The notes beneath the pieces are model-generated. The model was not told where the DNA came from. It did not search any database and saw only the letters and a program-made list of their open reading frames with translations. DNA of 64,000 bases from Rhodospirillaceae bacterium bin65 (GTDB taxonomy: Bacteria; Pseudomonadota; Alphaproteobacteria; Bin65): assembly GCA_002238725.1 (NCBI GenBank), contig MPMX01000001.1:62001-126000 (forward strand). Reading direction: 5' to 3'. The position numbers and the translations under genes were made by a program. The number at the start of each line of letters is the position of its first letter. The stretch's first letter is position 1. Shown here piece by piece: positions 33,463 through 42,467 of the stretch.

Positions 33463-34493
33463 GCGCTTCCTGGCTCGATTCCGTCCGTGAACGGGCCGCG
33501 TCCGGCGGCGATCTGGTCTCGGTCATCGTCGCCAGCGCGGAGGGCTCCGCCCCCCGCGAGCCCGGCGCCTGGATGCTGGTGGACCGCGATGGCCAGGCCG
33601 GCACCGTCGGCGGCGGCCGGCTGGAATGGGAAGCGGCCCGGACCGCCCGGGCGATGCTGGCCGGACCGGGCGCTCCGTGGCAGCGCGACCTGCGCGACTA
33701 TCCGCTGGGGCCGGACCTGGAACAGTGCTGCGGCGGATTCGTGCGGCTGTTCTTCGAACGGATCGGCGCTGCGGAACTGGCGCAGCTGCCGGCTGAGTTT
33801 CCCGCCGGCGGTCTCCTGCTGCATCCGGTGGCGAGCGGCCCGGCGGCAGAGACAGTTGCGGACCGGCAATCGGCAAAAACCCTGCCCTTCCCGCTCGTCA
33901 AGAATGCAGCGCATATCCTGTCGGGCCAGGCGCCGCGCAAGGCCGCGCTGATTGAGGCGGAAGCGGGAAGCTGGCTGGTCCATCCGGTCGAGCCGCCCGG
34001 CACACCGCTCTATCTCTACGGCGCCGGCCACGTCGGCCGCGCCATCGTGCGGGCGTTGGAAGACCTGCCGTTTGCCGTGACCTGGATCGACACCGACGAG
34101 GCGCGCTTTCCGCCGGACGTTCCGGCCGGCGTGCACACGCTGGCGACCCGCGATCCGGCCGAAGTTGCCGCCGCGGCGCCGGACGGCGCGTTCCACCTGG
34201 TGCTGACCTATTCCCATTCGATGGACTACGACATCTGCCACGCGCTGCTTGCCGACGACCGGTTCGGTTTTGCCGGCCTGATCGGCTCCGAGACGAAACG
34301 CGCGCGTTTCTTCAAGCGGTTCCGCGACGCGGGCATCGCCGAGCCGGCGCTGGCGCGGCTGACCTGCCCCATCGGCCTCCCCGGCATTCCGGGCAAGAAG
34401 CCTGCAACCATCGCCGTCGCGGTCGCCGCGCAGCTTCTGCATCGACTCTCCGCCGCGGACGCCGTAAGCGGGGCGGATGAACGGCGTGCCTGA
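33459..34493 (+). CDS. xdhC: XdhC molybdenum-cofactor sulfuration/insertion chaperone
   Basis: XdhC binds molybdenum cofactor, helps its sulfuration and delivers it to XdhB; it is not part of the mature enzyme. The N-terminal domain shows VIVASAEGSAPREPGAWML, GTVGGGRLEWEA and LEQCCGGFVRLFF. The Rossmann-like C-terminal part shows YLYGAGHVGRAIVRAL, the DTDEARFP segment and GSETKRARFFKRF, ending with PGIPGKKPATIAVAVAAQLL. The length of 344 residues is normal. The final 17 bases overlap the ABC ATPase gene. Confidence 0.95.
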   Translation: MSASWLDSVRERAASGGDLVSVIVASAEGSAPREPGAWMLVDRDGQAGTVGGGRLEWEAARTARAMLAGPGAPWQRDLRDYPLGPDLEQCCGGFVRLFFERIGAAELAQLPAEFPAGGLLLHPVASGPAAETVADRQSAKTLPFPLVKNAAHILSGQAPRKAALIEAEAGSWLVHPVEPPGTPLYLYGAGHVGRAIVRALEDLPFAVTWIDTDEARFPPDVPAGVHTLATRDPAEVAAAAPDGAFHLVLTYSHSMDYDICHALLADDRFGFAGLIGSETKRARFFKRFRDAGIAEPALARLTCPIGLPGIPGKKPATIAVAVAAQLLHRLSAADAVSGADERRA

Positions 34494-36016
34494 CCCTCTT
34501 CTCCGTCTCGAAGGCATCGCCAGAGCGTTTCCCGGCGTCCTGGCGAACGACGACATCTCCTTCAGCGTGAACGAGGGAGAAATCCACGCGCTGCTGGGCG
34601 AGAACGGTGCCGGCAAATCCACCCTGATCAAGATCATCTACGGTGTGCTGCGGCCCGACGCCGGCACCATGACGCTGCGCGGCAAGCCGTTCGCGCCGCA
34701 TCGGCCCTCCGAGGCGCGGGCCGAAGGCATCGGCATGATCTTCCAGCATTTCTCGCTGTTCGAGGCCCTGACCGTTGCCGAGAATATCGCGCTTGGCATC
34801 TCGCCGGAGCTGGCCAGAGGCGACCTGCGCGGCCGGATCGTCGAAGTCTCGACCCGCTACGGCCTGAGGCTGGACCCGGACCGCATGGTCGGCGATCTCT
34901 CGGTCGGCCAGCGCCAACGCGTCGAGATCGTGCGCTGCCTGTTGCAGGACCCGCGGCTCATCATCATGGACGAGCCGACCTCCGTCCTGACACCGCAGGA
35001 AGTCGAGACCTTGTTCGAAACCCTGCGCCGGCTCGCCGGAGAAGGCTGTTCCATCCTCTACATCTCGCACAAGCTGGAGGAAATCCGCGCATTGTGCGAC
35101 CACGCCACCATCCTGCGCGGCGGCAAGGTTGTGGCGACCTGTACGCCGAGCGAGGAAACCGCCCGAAGCCTCGCCGAAATGATGCTCGGCGAGACCCTCA
35201 GCCCGCCGGCGACGGACCGCCGGACGCCGGGCGACGTCCGGCTCAGGCTGAACGAGCTGTCCGTGGAGGCTGACTCCCCGTTCGGCACCGATCTGGCAGA
35301 TATCGCCCTGGAGGTGCGATCCGGCGAAGTCGTCGGAATCGCCGGGGTCGCAGGCAACGGCCAGACGCTCCTGATGTCGGCCCTGATCGGCGAGACGCTC
35401 GCCGGGCGGCCCGATGCGATCCAGCTCAACGGCCGGCCGATCGGCCGCATGCCGCCGCACGGCCGCCGCAAGGCAGGCATCTGTTTCGTGCCGGAAGAAC
35501 GGCTCGGCCATGCTGCGGTGCCGGACATGTCGCTGACCGAGAACGTCATCCTGTCCGCCCGGGTGCGCAAGGGCCTGTCGCGCAACAGTTTTCTCAATCT
35601 GCCGCGTGCCGCCCGCTACGCCGGCGATGTCGTCGCGCGGTTTAGCGTCAAGACGGCCGGGATCGACCATGCCGCGCGCAGCCTGTCCGGCGGCAACCTG
35701 CAGAAATTCGTCGTCGGCCGGGAGATCATGCAGGAGCCGAGCGTGCTGGTCGCGTCGCAGCCGACTTGGGGCGTCGACGCCGGCGCCGCCGCCTTTATCC
35801 AGGAGGCGCTGATCCAACTTGCGCGCGACGGCGCGGCGGTCCTGGTGATTTCCCAGGATCTCGACGAACTGTTCGCGATCAGCGACCGGATCGCCGTGAT
35901 CGCCGCGGGCCCACCCGGTCGACGACCTCACGCTCGAGCAGATCGGCCTGCGGATGGGTGGACAGCCGCGCGGCCGATCGGTCTCGCCCGGGGCGGCGGA
36001 GCCCGCCCATGCTTAG
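34477..36016 (+). CDS. BMP-type nucleoside ABC importer ATPase, C-terminus frameshifted
   Basis: This fused double ATPase (two cassettes, like those of ribose and nucleoside importers) powers uptake by the two permeases that follow. The first cassette has LLGENGAGKSTL, LSVGQRQRVEIV and IIMDEPTSVL; the second, degenerate one has AGVAGNGQTLL and SGGNLQKFVVGREI. Reading is normal to ISDRIAVIAAG. Then a shift of +1 near 35,911-35,917 is needed to reach VDDLTLEQIGLRMGGQ, the expected tail, which ends in a TAG overlapping the permease ATG. Unshifted, the frame runs on to 36,060 with meaningless sequence. A real mutation or an assembly error could explain this. The catalytic parts are intact. Confidence 0.88.
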
Positions 36017-37079
36017 GCTGGAGCCGCGGCGCGAGCCCTCAAGGGCGATGCAGGTGCTGACGCCCGTCTTCGCGGTCATCCTCACTATCCTTGCCGGCCT
36101 CGTCCTGTTCGCCATCCTCGGCAAGGACCCGTTCCGGGCAATCTGGCTGATCTTCTTCCAGCCACTGACCCAGACCTACGCGCTCGCCGAACTGACGGTG
36201 AAGGGCACGCCGCTGATCCTGATCGGCACCGGGCTGGCCATGGGTTTCCGGGCCGGGGTGTGGAACATCGGCGCCGAGGGCCAGTTCGTGATCGGCGCGC
36301 TGGCCGGCGGCAGCGTGGCCCTGGCGCTGCACGAAACGGCCGGCCTGTGGGTCATGCCGCTCATGTGCATCGCCGGTATGCTGGGCGGCATGGCCTGGGC
36401 GGCGGTTCCGGCCTTCCTGCGCACCCGCTTCAACGCCAACGAAATCCTGACCAGCCTGATGCTGGTCTATGTCGCGATCCTGTTGCTCAGCGCGATGGTC
36501 CACGGGCCGCTGCGCGATCCCGAAGGGCTGAATTTCCCTGAGAGCCGGCTGTTCAGCGAGTCGATGACCCTGCCGATCCTGGTCGAAGGCACGCGCGCCC
36601 ATCTCGGATTCATTATTGCGCTGGTGGCGATCGGCATCGCCTGGCTGTTCCTGCAACGCCACCTTCTGGGCTTCCAGATCAAGGTACAGGGCCAGGCGCC
36701 GCTGGCCGCGCGCTTCGCCGGTTATTCGGAGAAGCGCATCGTCTGGCTCTGCCTGTTGACTTCGGGCGGCCTCGCCGGGCTGGCCGGCACGTTCGAAGCC
36801 GCCGGCCCGGTCGGACAGCTCGTTCCGGCTCTGCCGATCGGTTACGGCTTCACCGCGATCATCGTGGCGTTTCTCGGCCGCCTGCATCCGTTCGGCATCC
36901 TGCTCGGCGGGCTGCTGATGGCGCTTACCTATATCGGCGGCGAGGCGGCCCAGATCGCCATGAGCCTGCCGAGCGCGACGACCCGGGTGTTCCAGGGCAT
37001 GCTGCTGTTCTTCCTGCTGGCGATGGATGTGCTGGTCGGTTCGCGGATCCGCTGGATTCCGCGGCAGGCGGCCGGGTGA
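36009..37079 (+). CDS. Nucleoside/base ABC importer permease 1 (BPD_transp_2)
   Basis: The first of two integral-membrane subunits, 356 residues with about eight to ten helices. Typical segments are LTVKGTPLILIGTGLAMGFR, AGVWNIGAEGQFVIGALAGG, RFNANEILTSLMLVYVAILL and GYGFTAIIVAFLGRLHPFGI. The GVWNIGAEGQ motif is characteristic of YufP/NupP-type permeases of BMP nucleoside transporters. The start ATG lies inside the frame-restored end of the ATPase gene. The next permease begins seven bases after its stop. Confidence 0.94.
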   Translation: MLRLEPRREPSRAMQVLTPVFAVILTILAGLVLFAILGKDPFRAIWLIFFQPLTQTYALAELTVKGTPLILIGTGLAMGFRAGVWNIGAEGQFVIGALAGGSVALALHETAGLWVMPLMCIAGMLGGMAWAAVPAFLRTRFNANEILTSLMLVYVAILLLSAMVHGPLRDPEGLNFPESRLFSESMTLPILVEGTRAHLGFIIALVAIGIAWLFLQRHLLGFQIKVQGQAPLAARFAGYSEKRIVWLCLLTSGGLAGLAGTFEAAGPVGQLVPALPIGYGFTAIIVAFLGRLHPFGILLGGLLMALTYIGGEAAQIAMSLPSATTRVFQGMLLFFLLAMDVLVGSRIRWIPRQAAG

Positions 37080-37086
37080 GCGCGGC

Positions 37087-38007
37087 ATGGAACTGATCGT
37101 CAACATCCTGCTCGGCATCGTGATCGCAGCCACACCATTGGTTTTCGCCGCAATCGGCGAACTGGCGGTCGAGAAATCCGGCGTGTTGAATCTCGGCGTC
37201 GAGGGCATGATGATCGTCGGCGCCATTGCCGGCTTCTCTGTGACCATCGAGACCGGCAACTATCTGGCGGGAGTCGGCGCTGCCGTTGTCGCCGGTGCGC
37301 TAATGGCGCTGCTGTTCGGCTTCCTGACGCAATCCTTGCTGGCCAACCAGGTCGCGACCGGTCTGGCGCTGACCATGTTCGGTCTCGGTCTTGCCGCCCT
37401 GCTGGGGCAGGACTATTCCGGCAAGGCGGCGGGCAATTTCCCCAAGTTGGACATTCCGGTGCTGAGCGACCTGCCGCTGGTCGGCGCGCTGCTGTTCGGA
37501 CAGGATTACCTCGTTTACCTCTCGATCCTGCTGGTGATCGGCGTCTCCTGGTTTTTCCGGAAGACCCGGGGCGGCCTCATCATTCGGGCGATCGGGGAGA
37601 ATCACGACGCCGCCCACGCCATCGGCTATCCGGTGGTATTCTACCGCTATCTCGTATTGCTGTTCGGCGGCGCCTGCGCGGGTCTGGGCGGCGCCTATCT
37701 TTCTGTGGTACAAACGCCGTTCTGGGCGGAGGGAATGACCGCGGGACGCGGATGGATCGCGCTTGCGCTGGTTGTCTTCGCCGCATGGCGTCCGGGCCGG
37801 GCATTGCTCGGCGCATATCTGTTCGGCGGGATCACAATTCTGCAACTGCACAGCCAGGGTTTCGGGGTCGAGGTGGAGGCGCAGTATCTATCGATGCTCC
37901 CCTATCTGGCGACCATCGCGGTCCTCGTGATCATTTCCAGCGACCGGCTGAAGGTGAAGTTGAATGCACCGGCCTGTCTGACCCAGCCCTTCCGCGCGGC
38001 GACCTGA
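37087..38007 (+). CDS. Nucleoside/base ABC importer permease 2 (BPD_transp_2)
   Basis: The second membrane subunit, 306 residues. Diagnostic segments are GELAVEKSGVLNLGVEGMMI near residues 24-43, FLTQSLLANQVATGLALTMF, GLIIRAIGENHDAAHAIGYP and FGGACAGLGGAYLSVVQTPF. This is the YufQ/NupQ type that pairs with permease 1. Its place in the xdh operon points to purine nucleosides, nucleobases or urate as cargo. It is followed after 51 bases by the binding-protein gene. Confidence 0.94.
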   Translation: MELIVNILLGIVIAATPLVFAAIGELAVEKSGVLNLGVEGMMIVGAIAGFSVTIETGNYLAGVGAAVVAGALMALLFGFLTQSLLANQVATGLALTMFGLGLAALLGQDYSGKAAGNFPKLDIPVLSDLPLVGALLFGQDYLVYLSILLVIGVSWFFRKTRGGLIIRAIGENHDAAHAIGYPVVFYRYLVLLFGGACAGLGGAYLSVVQTPFWAEGMTAGRGWIALALVVFAAWRPGRALLGAYLFGGITILQLHSQGFGVEVEAQYLSMLPYLATIAVLVIISSDRLKVKLNAPACLTQPFRAAT

Positions 38008-38058
38008 GCCGCCGTACCGCAACCTCAAACTTTTCCACAAGACAATGGGAGGCACCCG

Positions 38059-39144
38059 ATGAGGTATCAATCGTTCACCAAACTCGCCGTGGCCGCTCTG
38101 GCCGCCGCTGCGGTCGTTGCAGCACCGGCCGCCGTCCAAGCCAAAAAACTCAAGGTCGGGTTCGTCTATGTCGGTCCGATCGGCGACCACGGCTGGACCT
38201 ATCAGCATCATCAGGGCCTGCTGGCGGTGAAGAAGGCCTTTGGCGACAAGGTGGAAACCACCCATGTCGAGAACGTGCCCGAGGGCCCGGATGCCGAGCG
38301 CGTGACCCGGCAACTCGCCCAGCAGGGCCACGACATCATCTTCACGACCTCCTTCGGCTTCATGAATCCGACGATCAAGGTCGCCAAGCAGTTCCCGAAG
38401 ATCAAATTCGAGCATTGCTCCGGCTTCAAGCGGGCGAAGAACGTCGCGACCTACAACATCCGCTACTACGAAGGCCGGTATGTAAACGGCGTGATCGCCG
38501 GAAAGATGACCAAGTCGAACACCGTCGGCTACATCGCCTCTTTCCCGATTCCGGAAGTGGTGAGGGGCATCAACGCCGCCTATCTCGGCGCGAAATCGGT
38601 CAACCCGAAGGTCAAGTTCAAGATCATCTGGGTCAGCACCTGGTTCGATCCCGGCAAGGAGGCCGACGCCGCCAAGGCGCTGGCCGACCAGGGCGCCGAC
38701 GTCATCTTCCAGCACACGGATTCGCCGGCTGCCATGAAGCTTGCCGAGCAGCGCGGCATCAGCGCCGTCGGTCAGGCCTCGAACATGAAAGCCTTCGGGC
38801 CCAAGGCCCAGTTGGCTGCCGCGGTCAACAACTGGGGCCCGTATGCTGTCGCGCGGGTCAAGGCGGTGATGGACGGGACCTGGAAATCGACCGACACCTG
38901 GGGCGGCATCGGGGCCGGCATGCTGAACATCGCCAGCGTGCACGAGCGTATTCCGGCCGATGTCCGGAAACAGGCCGCAAAGGTCCAGGCCGACATCGCC
39001 AGCGGCAAGTTCCATCCTTTCACCGGGCCGCTGAACAAGCAGGACGGCAAGCAGTTTCTGAAAGCCGGCGAGAAGGCGTCTGACGGTTTGCTCGCCGGCA
39101 TGAACTTCTACGTTCAGGGCGTCGAGGGCTCGCTGCCGAAATAG
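38059..39144 (+). CDS. BMP-family substrate-binding protein of the nucleoside/base importer
   Basis: A periplasmic binding protein of 361 residues with a Sec signal peptide (MRYQSFTKLAVAALAAAAVV, cut probably after VQA). The mature part begins KKLKVGFVYVGPIGDHGWTY, the hallmark of BMP/Med-like proteins, followed by HDIIFTTSFGFMNPTIKVA and NTVGYIASFPIPEVVRGINA. A good GGGAGG ribosome binding site precedes it, as expected for the most abundant transporter part. It is the last gene of the uraH-xdhABC operon and ends just before a strong terminator. Confidence 0.95.
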   Translation: MRYQSFTKLAVAALAAAAVVAAPAAVQAKKLKVGFVYVGPIGDHGWTYQHHQGLLAVKKAFGDKVETTHVENVPEGPDAERVTRQLAQQGHDIIFTTSFGFMNPTIKVAKQFPKIKFEHCSGFKRAKNVATYNIRYYEGRYVNGVIAGKMTKSNTVGYIASFPIPEVVRGINAAYLGAKSVNPKVKFKIIWVSTWFDPGKEADAAKALADQGADVIFQHTDSPAAMKLAEQRGISAVGQASNMKAFGPKAQLAAAVNNWGPYAVARVKAVMDGTWKSTDTWGGIGAGMLNIASVHERIPADVRKQAAKVQADIASGKFHPFTGPLNKQDGKQFLKAGEKASDGLLAGMNFYVQGVEGSLPK

Positions 39145-39167
39145 CGTCCCGCTCTTGAGCGATACGG

Positions 39168-39195
39168 AAAGGGCCCGGCGAGCCGGGCCCTTTTT
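39168..39195 (+). terminator. Rho-independent terminator of the uraH-xdh-transporter operon
   Basis: A perfect 9-bp stem GGGCCCGGC / GCCGGGCCC with a two-base loop is followed by TTTTTC and preceded by AAA. It lies 26 bases after the binding-protein stop and between convergent genes. Confidence 0.92.
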
Positions 39196-39214
39196 CTCGT
39201 CCGGACGCCCCGTC

Positions 39215-40231
39215 CTATTTCGCCAAGAGTTCTGAAATACAGGCGTCCAGGAAACGCAGAAATCCGCTGTTTTTGCGGCTCGACGACGCCACGCAGTGAC
39301 CCCAGGCCGATTCGTAGGGCCGAAGACTGGCGTTCGGCATGTGCCCGACCTCGATGGCGTTGTCGGCCGGCGGGAAGTAGAGATCCGTCGTGCAGGGAAC
39401 CAGGATCGCCCGGGCACGGATGGCGCCGAGCGCGGCTTTGAAATCGCCCCGATAACGCTCGTTGGCGGCGATGTCGCCGAGCTGCCAGGTCCGGAGCTTG
39501 GCCAGCAAGTCGTTGGCGTCCCAATCGAGATGGTCGCGCTCCCAGTCGAGCAGCAATTCCTCCCAGGTCTCGAAACCGAGATCGCGGTGGAGCCGCTCGC
39601 GATAGAAAGTCTGCGAATACGCCCAGCCCGCGTAGACCCGGCCGAAAGCCCGGAGCCCCGCCTCGGGCGGCGCGGTGTAGTCGCCGCCCGCGAAGGCGCC
39701 GTCGGCGATGAGCGCCGCTTTCACTCCTTCGAGGAACACCTTGTTGTGCGGCGAGGTGCGAGCTGAGGCGCAGAATGGCAGTATGGCGTCAACCATATGC
39801 GGATACTGCGCGCCCCATTGATATGCTTGGCATCCGGCCATCGACCATCCGAGCACGAGCGCGATGCGTTTGACTCCTAACGCCTCGGTGAGCAACCGGT
39901 GCTGGCAGGCAATGTTGTCGAAGAGGGTGACAGTGGGGAAGCGCGGACCGTCGAACGGCGGCGCGGTATTGCTCGGCGACGACGACAGGCCGTTGCCGAA
40001 CATGTCAATCGAGACGATGAAATAGCGCGCCGAATTGAGCGCCGGCACCGCCCACAGGTAGCCTTCGTTGCGGATATGCGTTCCCGTGTAGAAGGTCGGC
40101 ATGACGATCGCGTTGTCGCCGGCCTCGTTGAGCGCACCGTAGGTCTTGTAAGCCAGCCGGGCATCCGGCAGCGTCGCGCCGTGCTGTAGCGTTACCGGGC
40201 CGAGTTCGAAGACATCGTAGTCCGGCGCCAT
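39215..40231 (-). CDS. MetX-like alpha/beta hydrolase
   Basis: This 338-residue alpha/beta-hydrolase protein resembles homoserine O-acetyltransferases. It has LPDARLAYKTYGALNEAGDN near the start, FGNGLSSSPSNT, the nucleophile elbow LGWSMAGCQAYQW with S130, and a late AWGHCVASS with the catalytic histidine. Many such proteins are hydrolases and not methionine-pathway acyltransferases, and the context here (amide ligase, Rieske oxygenase, importer) favours an amide or ester hydrolase. The ATG preceded by AGAGGGA eight bases away is chosen over a GTG six codons upstream. It is downstream of the ligase gene on the same strand. Confidence 0.85.
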   Translation of the reverse strand: MAPDYDVFELGPVTLQHGATLPDARLAYKTYGALNEAGDNAIVMPTFYTGTHIRNEGYLWAVPALNSARYFIVSIDMFGNGLSSSPSNTAPPFDGPRFPTVTLFDNIACQHRLLTEALGVKRIALVLGWSMAGCQAYQWGAQYPHMVDAILPFCASARTSPHNKVFLEGVKAALIADGAFAGGDYTAPPEAGLRAFGRVYAGWAYSQTFYRERLHRDLGFETWEELLLDWERDHLDWDANDLLAKLRTWQLGDIAANERYRGDFKAALGAIRARAILVPCTTDLYFPPADNAIEVGHMPNASLRPYESAWGHCVASSSRKNSGFLRFLDACISELLAK

Positions 40232-40288
40232 GTCGAATTCCCTCTTCACCCGCTCGGGAAGATCCCGCCGGTGCGCTGGCGGCGGCCG

Positions 40289-41707
40289 TCAGTAGAGTCG
40301 CAGATACTCCTCCACCTCCCAATCCGTGACCGCCTGGTGGTAGCGCTCCCACTCGTCGTACTTGTATTTCACCCAGGAGTTCAGCATGGCAGGGCCGAGC
40401 ACCTCGGCCGCCAGCGGGTCGTCTTTCAATATTTCGGTCGCTTCCAGCAGGTTGCGCGGCAGGCGTTGGACGCCGCCCGCGCGGATTTCCTCGTCCGTAA
40501 CCGTGTACAGATCCTTGTTGAAGGGAGGGCCCGGATCGATGCCCCCGGTAACGCCGGCGACCGCCGCCGCCGTCGTCATGGCGAGAGCCAGATACGGATT
40601 CAGGCACAGATCGGAAGCCCGGTTCTCGATGCAGAACCGGTTCTGGGGCAGGCGCAGCATGGCTGAGCGGTTGTTGTTGCCGTAGGTCATGTGGGTGGGA
40701 GCCCAGGTGAAGGTGCCGCCCTCGAACCCGGCGACCTGGGCCACCAGCCCGTTATAGGAATTGACCGTGGACGCGGTGATGGCGGTGAGCGCCCCGCCGT
40801 GGCGCAGCAGGCCGCCGACTGCGTGGTACGCTGCGTCCGCCCAACCGCCCTCCGGATTTTCGAACAGGTTCACCCCCGGAGCATCGACCCGCTGCATCGA
40901 ATAGTTGATGTGGGCGCCCGAACGCCAGTCGCCGGTGGCGGGCTTGGGCATGTAGGTGGCGAACAGGCCCTGTTGCTTGGCGACCGCCTTCAACAGGACG
41001 CGCAGGAACACCAACCGGTCAGCCATCCCCACGAGATCCGTGTAACCGAAATCGAGTTCGAACTGCGAATAGCTGCCCTCGCAAACGACGTCCTTCAGCC
41101 CCCAGCCAAGATCCTCGAGGATGTCGATGACTGCGCCGAGAAACCCCATGGAATCGATGGTGTACTCGATATCGTACCCGAACGCCTGGCGCCGCGGCCG
41201 CACGCCTTCGCCCGGCAGCGGATCGTCGTCGAACGCCTTGACCGGCTGGCCGTCGCGCCAGCGCATGACCATGAACTCCGGCTCAATGCCCGCGAACCCG
41301 GCAAATCCCTTTTCCGCCGTACTGTGCACCGCACGCCTGAGCGCCTGGCGGGGACACAGATTGTAGGGCGCATCTTCCCACCACAGATCCGCAAACATCC
41401 ACGCGCAGGTCCGATCCCAGGGACAGATAACGAGGCTGTCCAGATCGGGTACCGGGATCTGGTCGGGGTCGGCCGCCCCGAGTTCCGGCACGAACGAGAT
41501 CGAGTGCACCGCGAACTGCGGACCCTTCCCCATACACAGATTCTCGAAATCGCTGAGCGGCACCGGTTTGGTCTTCGGCAGCCCGTGCATGTCGACCCAG
41601 CAAGAGAAGACGTATTTTACGCCTGCCTCGGCGAGTTTCGCCTGCTCCTCGCGAATGCGCTCAATGTCGGGGAGCGCCCCTGCCATGGTCGGTGATGTCT
41701 CGTTCAT
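40289..41707 (-). CDS. Glutamine-synthetase-family ligase (gamma-glutamyl amide type)
   Basis: This protein of 472 residues has the glutamine synthetase fold: FAGIEPEFMVMRWRDG with the metal-binding glutamates, QFELDFGYTDLVGMADRLVF, SGAHINYSMQ, and NRSAMLRLPQNRFCIENRAS with the substrate-binding region. The N-terminal VKYVFSCWVDMHGLPKTKPV resembles the group containing gamma-glutamylmethylamide and gamma-glutamylpolyamine synthetases more than housekeeping GlnA. It may therefore join glutamate to an amine. GAGGAGAAT precedes the ATG. It diverges from an Lrp gene across an AT-rich region, and a hydrolase gene follows it. Confidence 0.88.
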   Translation of the reverse strand: MNETSPTMAGALPDIERIREEQAKLAEAGVKYVFSCWVDMHGLPKTKPVPLSDFENLCMGKGPQFAVHSISFVPELGAADPDQIPVPDLDSLVICPWDRTCAWMFADLWWEDAPYNLCPRQALRRAVHSTAEKGFAGFAGIEPEFMVMRWRDGQPVKAFDDDPLPGEGVRPRRQAFGYDIEYTIDSMGFLGAVIDILEDLGWGLKDVVCEGSYSQFELDFGYTDLVGMADRLVFLRVLLKAVAKQQGLFATYMPKPATGDWRSGAHINYSMQRVDAPGVNLFENPEGGWADAAYHAVGGLLRHGGALTAITASTVNSYNGLVAQVAGFEGGTFTWAPTHMTYGNNNRSAMLRLPQNRFCIENRASDLCLNPYLALAMTTAAAVAGVTGGIDPGPPFNKDLYTVTDEEIRAGGVQRLPRNLLEATEILKDDPLAAEVLGPAMLNSWVKYKYDEWERYHQAVTDWEVEEYLRLY

Positions 41708-41775
41708 CGGGCGATTCTCCTCACTCCAAAGCGATTCAATCGTTTTAACGAAAACGTCACCCATAACATGAAAAT

Positions 41776-41824
41776 TTGTCAAAATCGCAATATTTGTTGA
41801 CAATAATTTCTATATTCGTAGCAT
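41776..41824. promoter_or_regulatory. Divergent promoter region with inverted TTGTCAA/TTGACAA boxes
   Basis: The AT-rich spacer between the ligase and Lrp genes has TTGTCAA (41,776-41,782) and TTGACAA (41,797-41,803) as inverted arms. The right arm is a perfect -35 box for the Lrp side, with TAGCAT 16 bases on as a possible -10. The left arm gives a -35 for the ligase side. Lrp-family regulators often bind such AT-rich palindromic sites next to their own genes. Confidence 0.5.
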
Positions 41825-41909
41825 ATACACGAGAAAATGCAAAAGTGGCAATAGAGAGTGCGTTTCCTCGCCGTTATCGGCGGTGCGCGCGGAGCACCCG
41901 GCCCGACCC

Positions 41910-42440
41910 ATGGCACCCGCATTGCAGACAGTGACCGCCCACAATGGCGACGATTTCGACGACAAAGTCTCACGGCTGTCGTCTCCGTTCGACGACCTCA
42001 ACCAGCAGATCATCCGCCTGCTCCAGGAAGACGGCCGCGCCGCCTATGACATCATCGGGCAGGAGCTCGGCGTATCGGGCGGAACGATCCGCAACCGGGT
42101 CACCCGAATGCGCGAGGCGGGCATACTTCGCATCGTGGCCGTGGTCGACCCGGTGGCTGTCGACTACGAGACCGACGCGATGCTCGGCATCAAGACCGCG
42201 CCGGGAATCGCCCCGTCAGCCGTTGCGCAGCGGCTCGATCCCCATGCTGCCGTCGTCTACGTCATGTGGGTCAGCGGACGGTTCGACCTGCTGGTCGAGG
42301 TCGTGTGCGACCGGGAAATCGAGTTCGCGGCCTTCCTCAACGAGCACATCCACGGCCAGCCCGACATCGCGCATGCCGAGGTCATGACCCGCATCGACAT
42401 GTTCAAAAACCAGTTCCTCCTAAAACGCCACGTGGCCTAG
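41910..42440 (+). CDS. Lrp/AsnC-family transcriptional regulator
   Basis: A regulator of about 176 residues. The N-terminal winged helix shows DLNQQIIRLLQEDGRAAYDI, IGQELGVSGGTIRNRVTRMR and EAGILRIVAVVDP. The C-terminal RAM/ACT-like ligand domain shows VYVMWVSGRFDLLVEVVCD and a late DIAHAEVMTRIDMFKNQF. Such proteins sense amino acids or small metabolites. It lies between the divergent ligase gene and the Rieske oxygenase, 27 bases before the latter, so local control of this catabolic unit is likely. The start is uncertain: a GTG lies nine codons upstream. Confidence 0.92.
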   Translation: MAPALQTVTAHNGDDFDDKVSRLSSPFDDLNQQIIRLLQEDGRAAYDIIGQELGVSGGTIRNRVTRMREAGILRIVAVVDPVAVDYETDAMLGIKTAPGIAPSAVAQRLDPHAAVVYVMWVSGRFDLLVEVVCDREIEFAAFLNEHIHGQPDIAHAEVMTRIDMFKNQFLLKRHVA

Positions 42441-42467
42441 ACCGCCCGGCGCCCTCAGGAATTCGGC

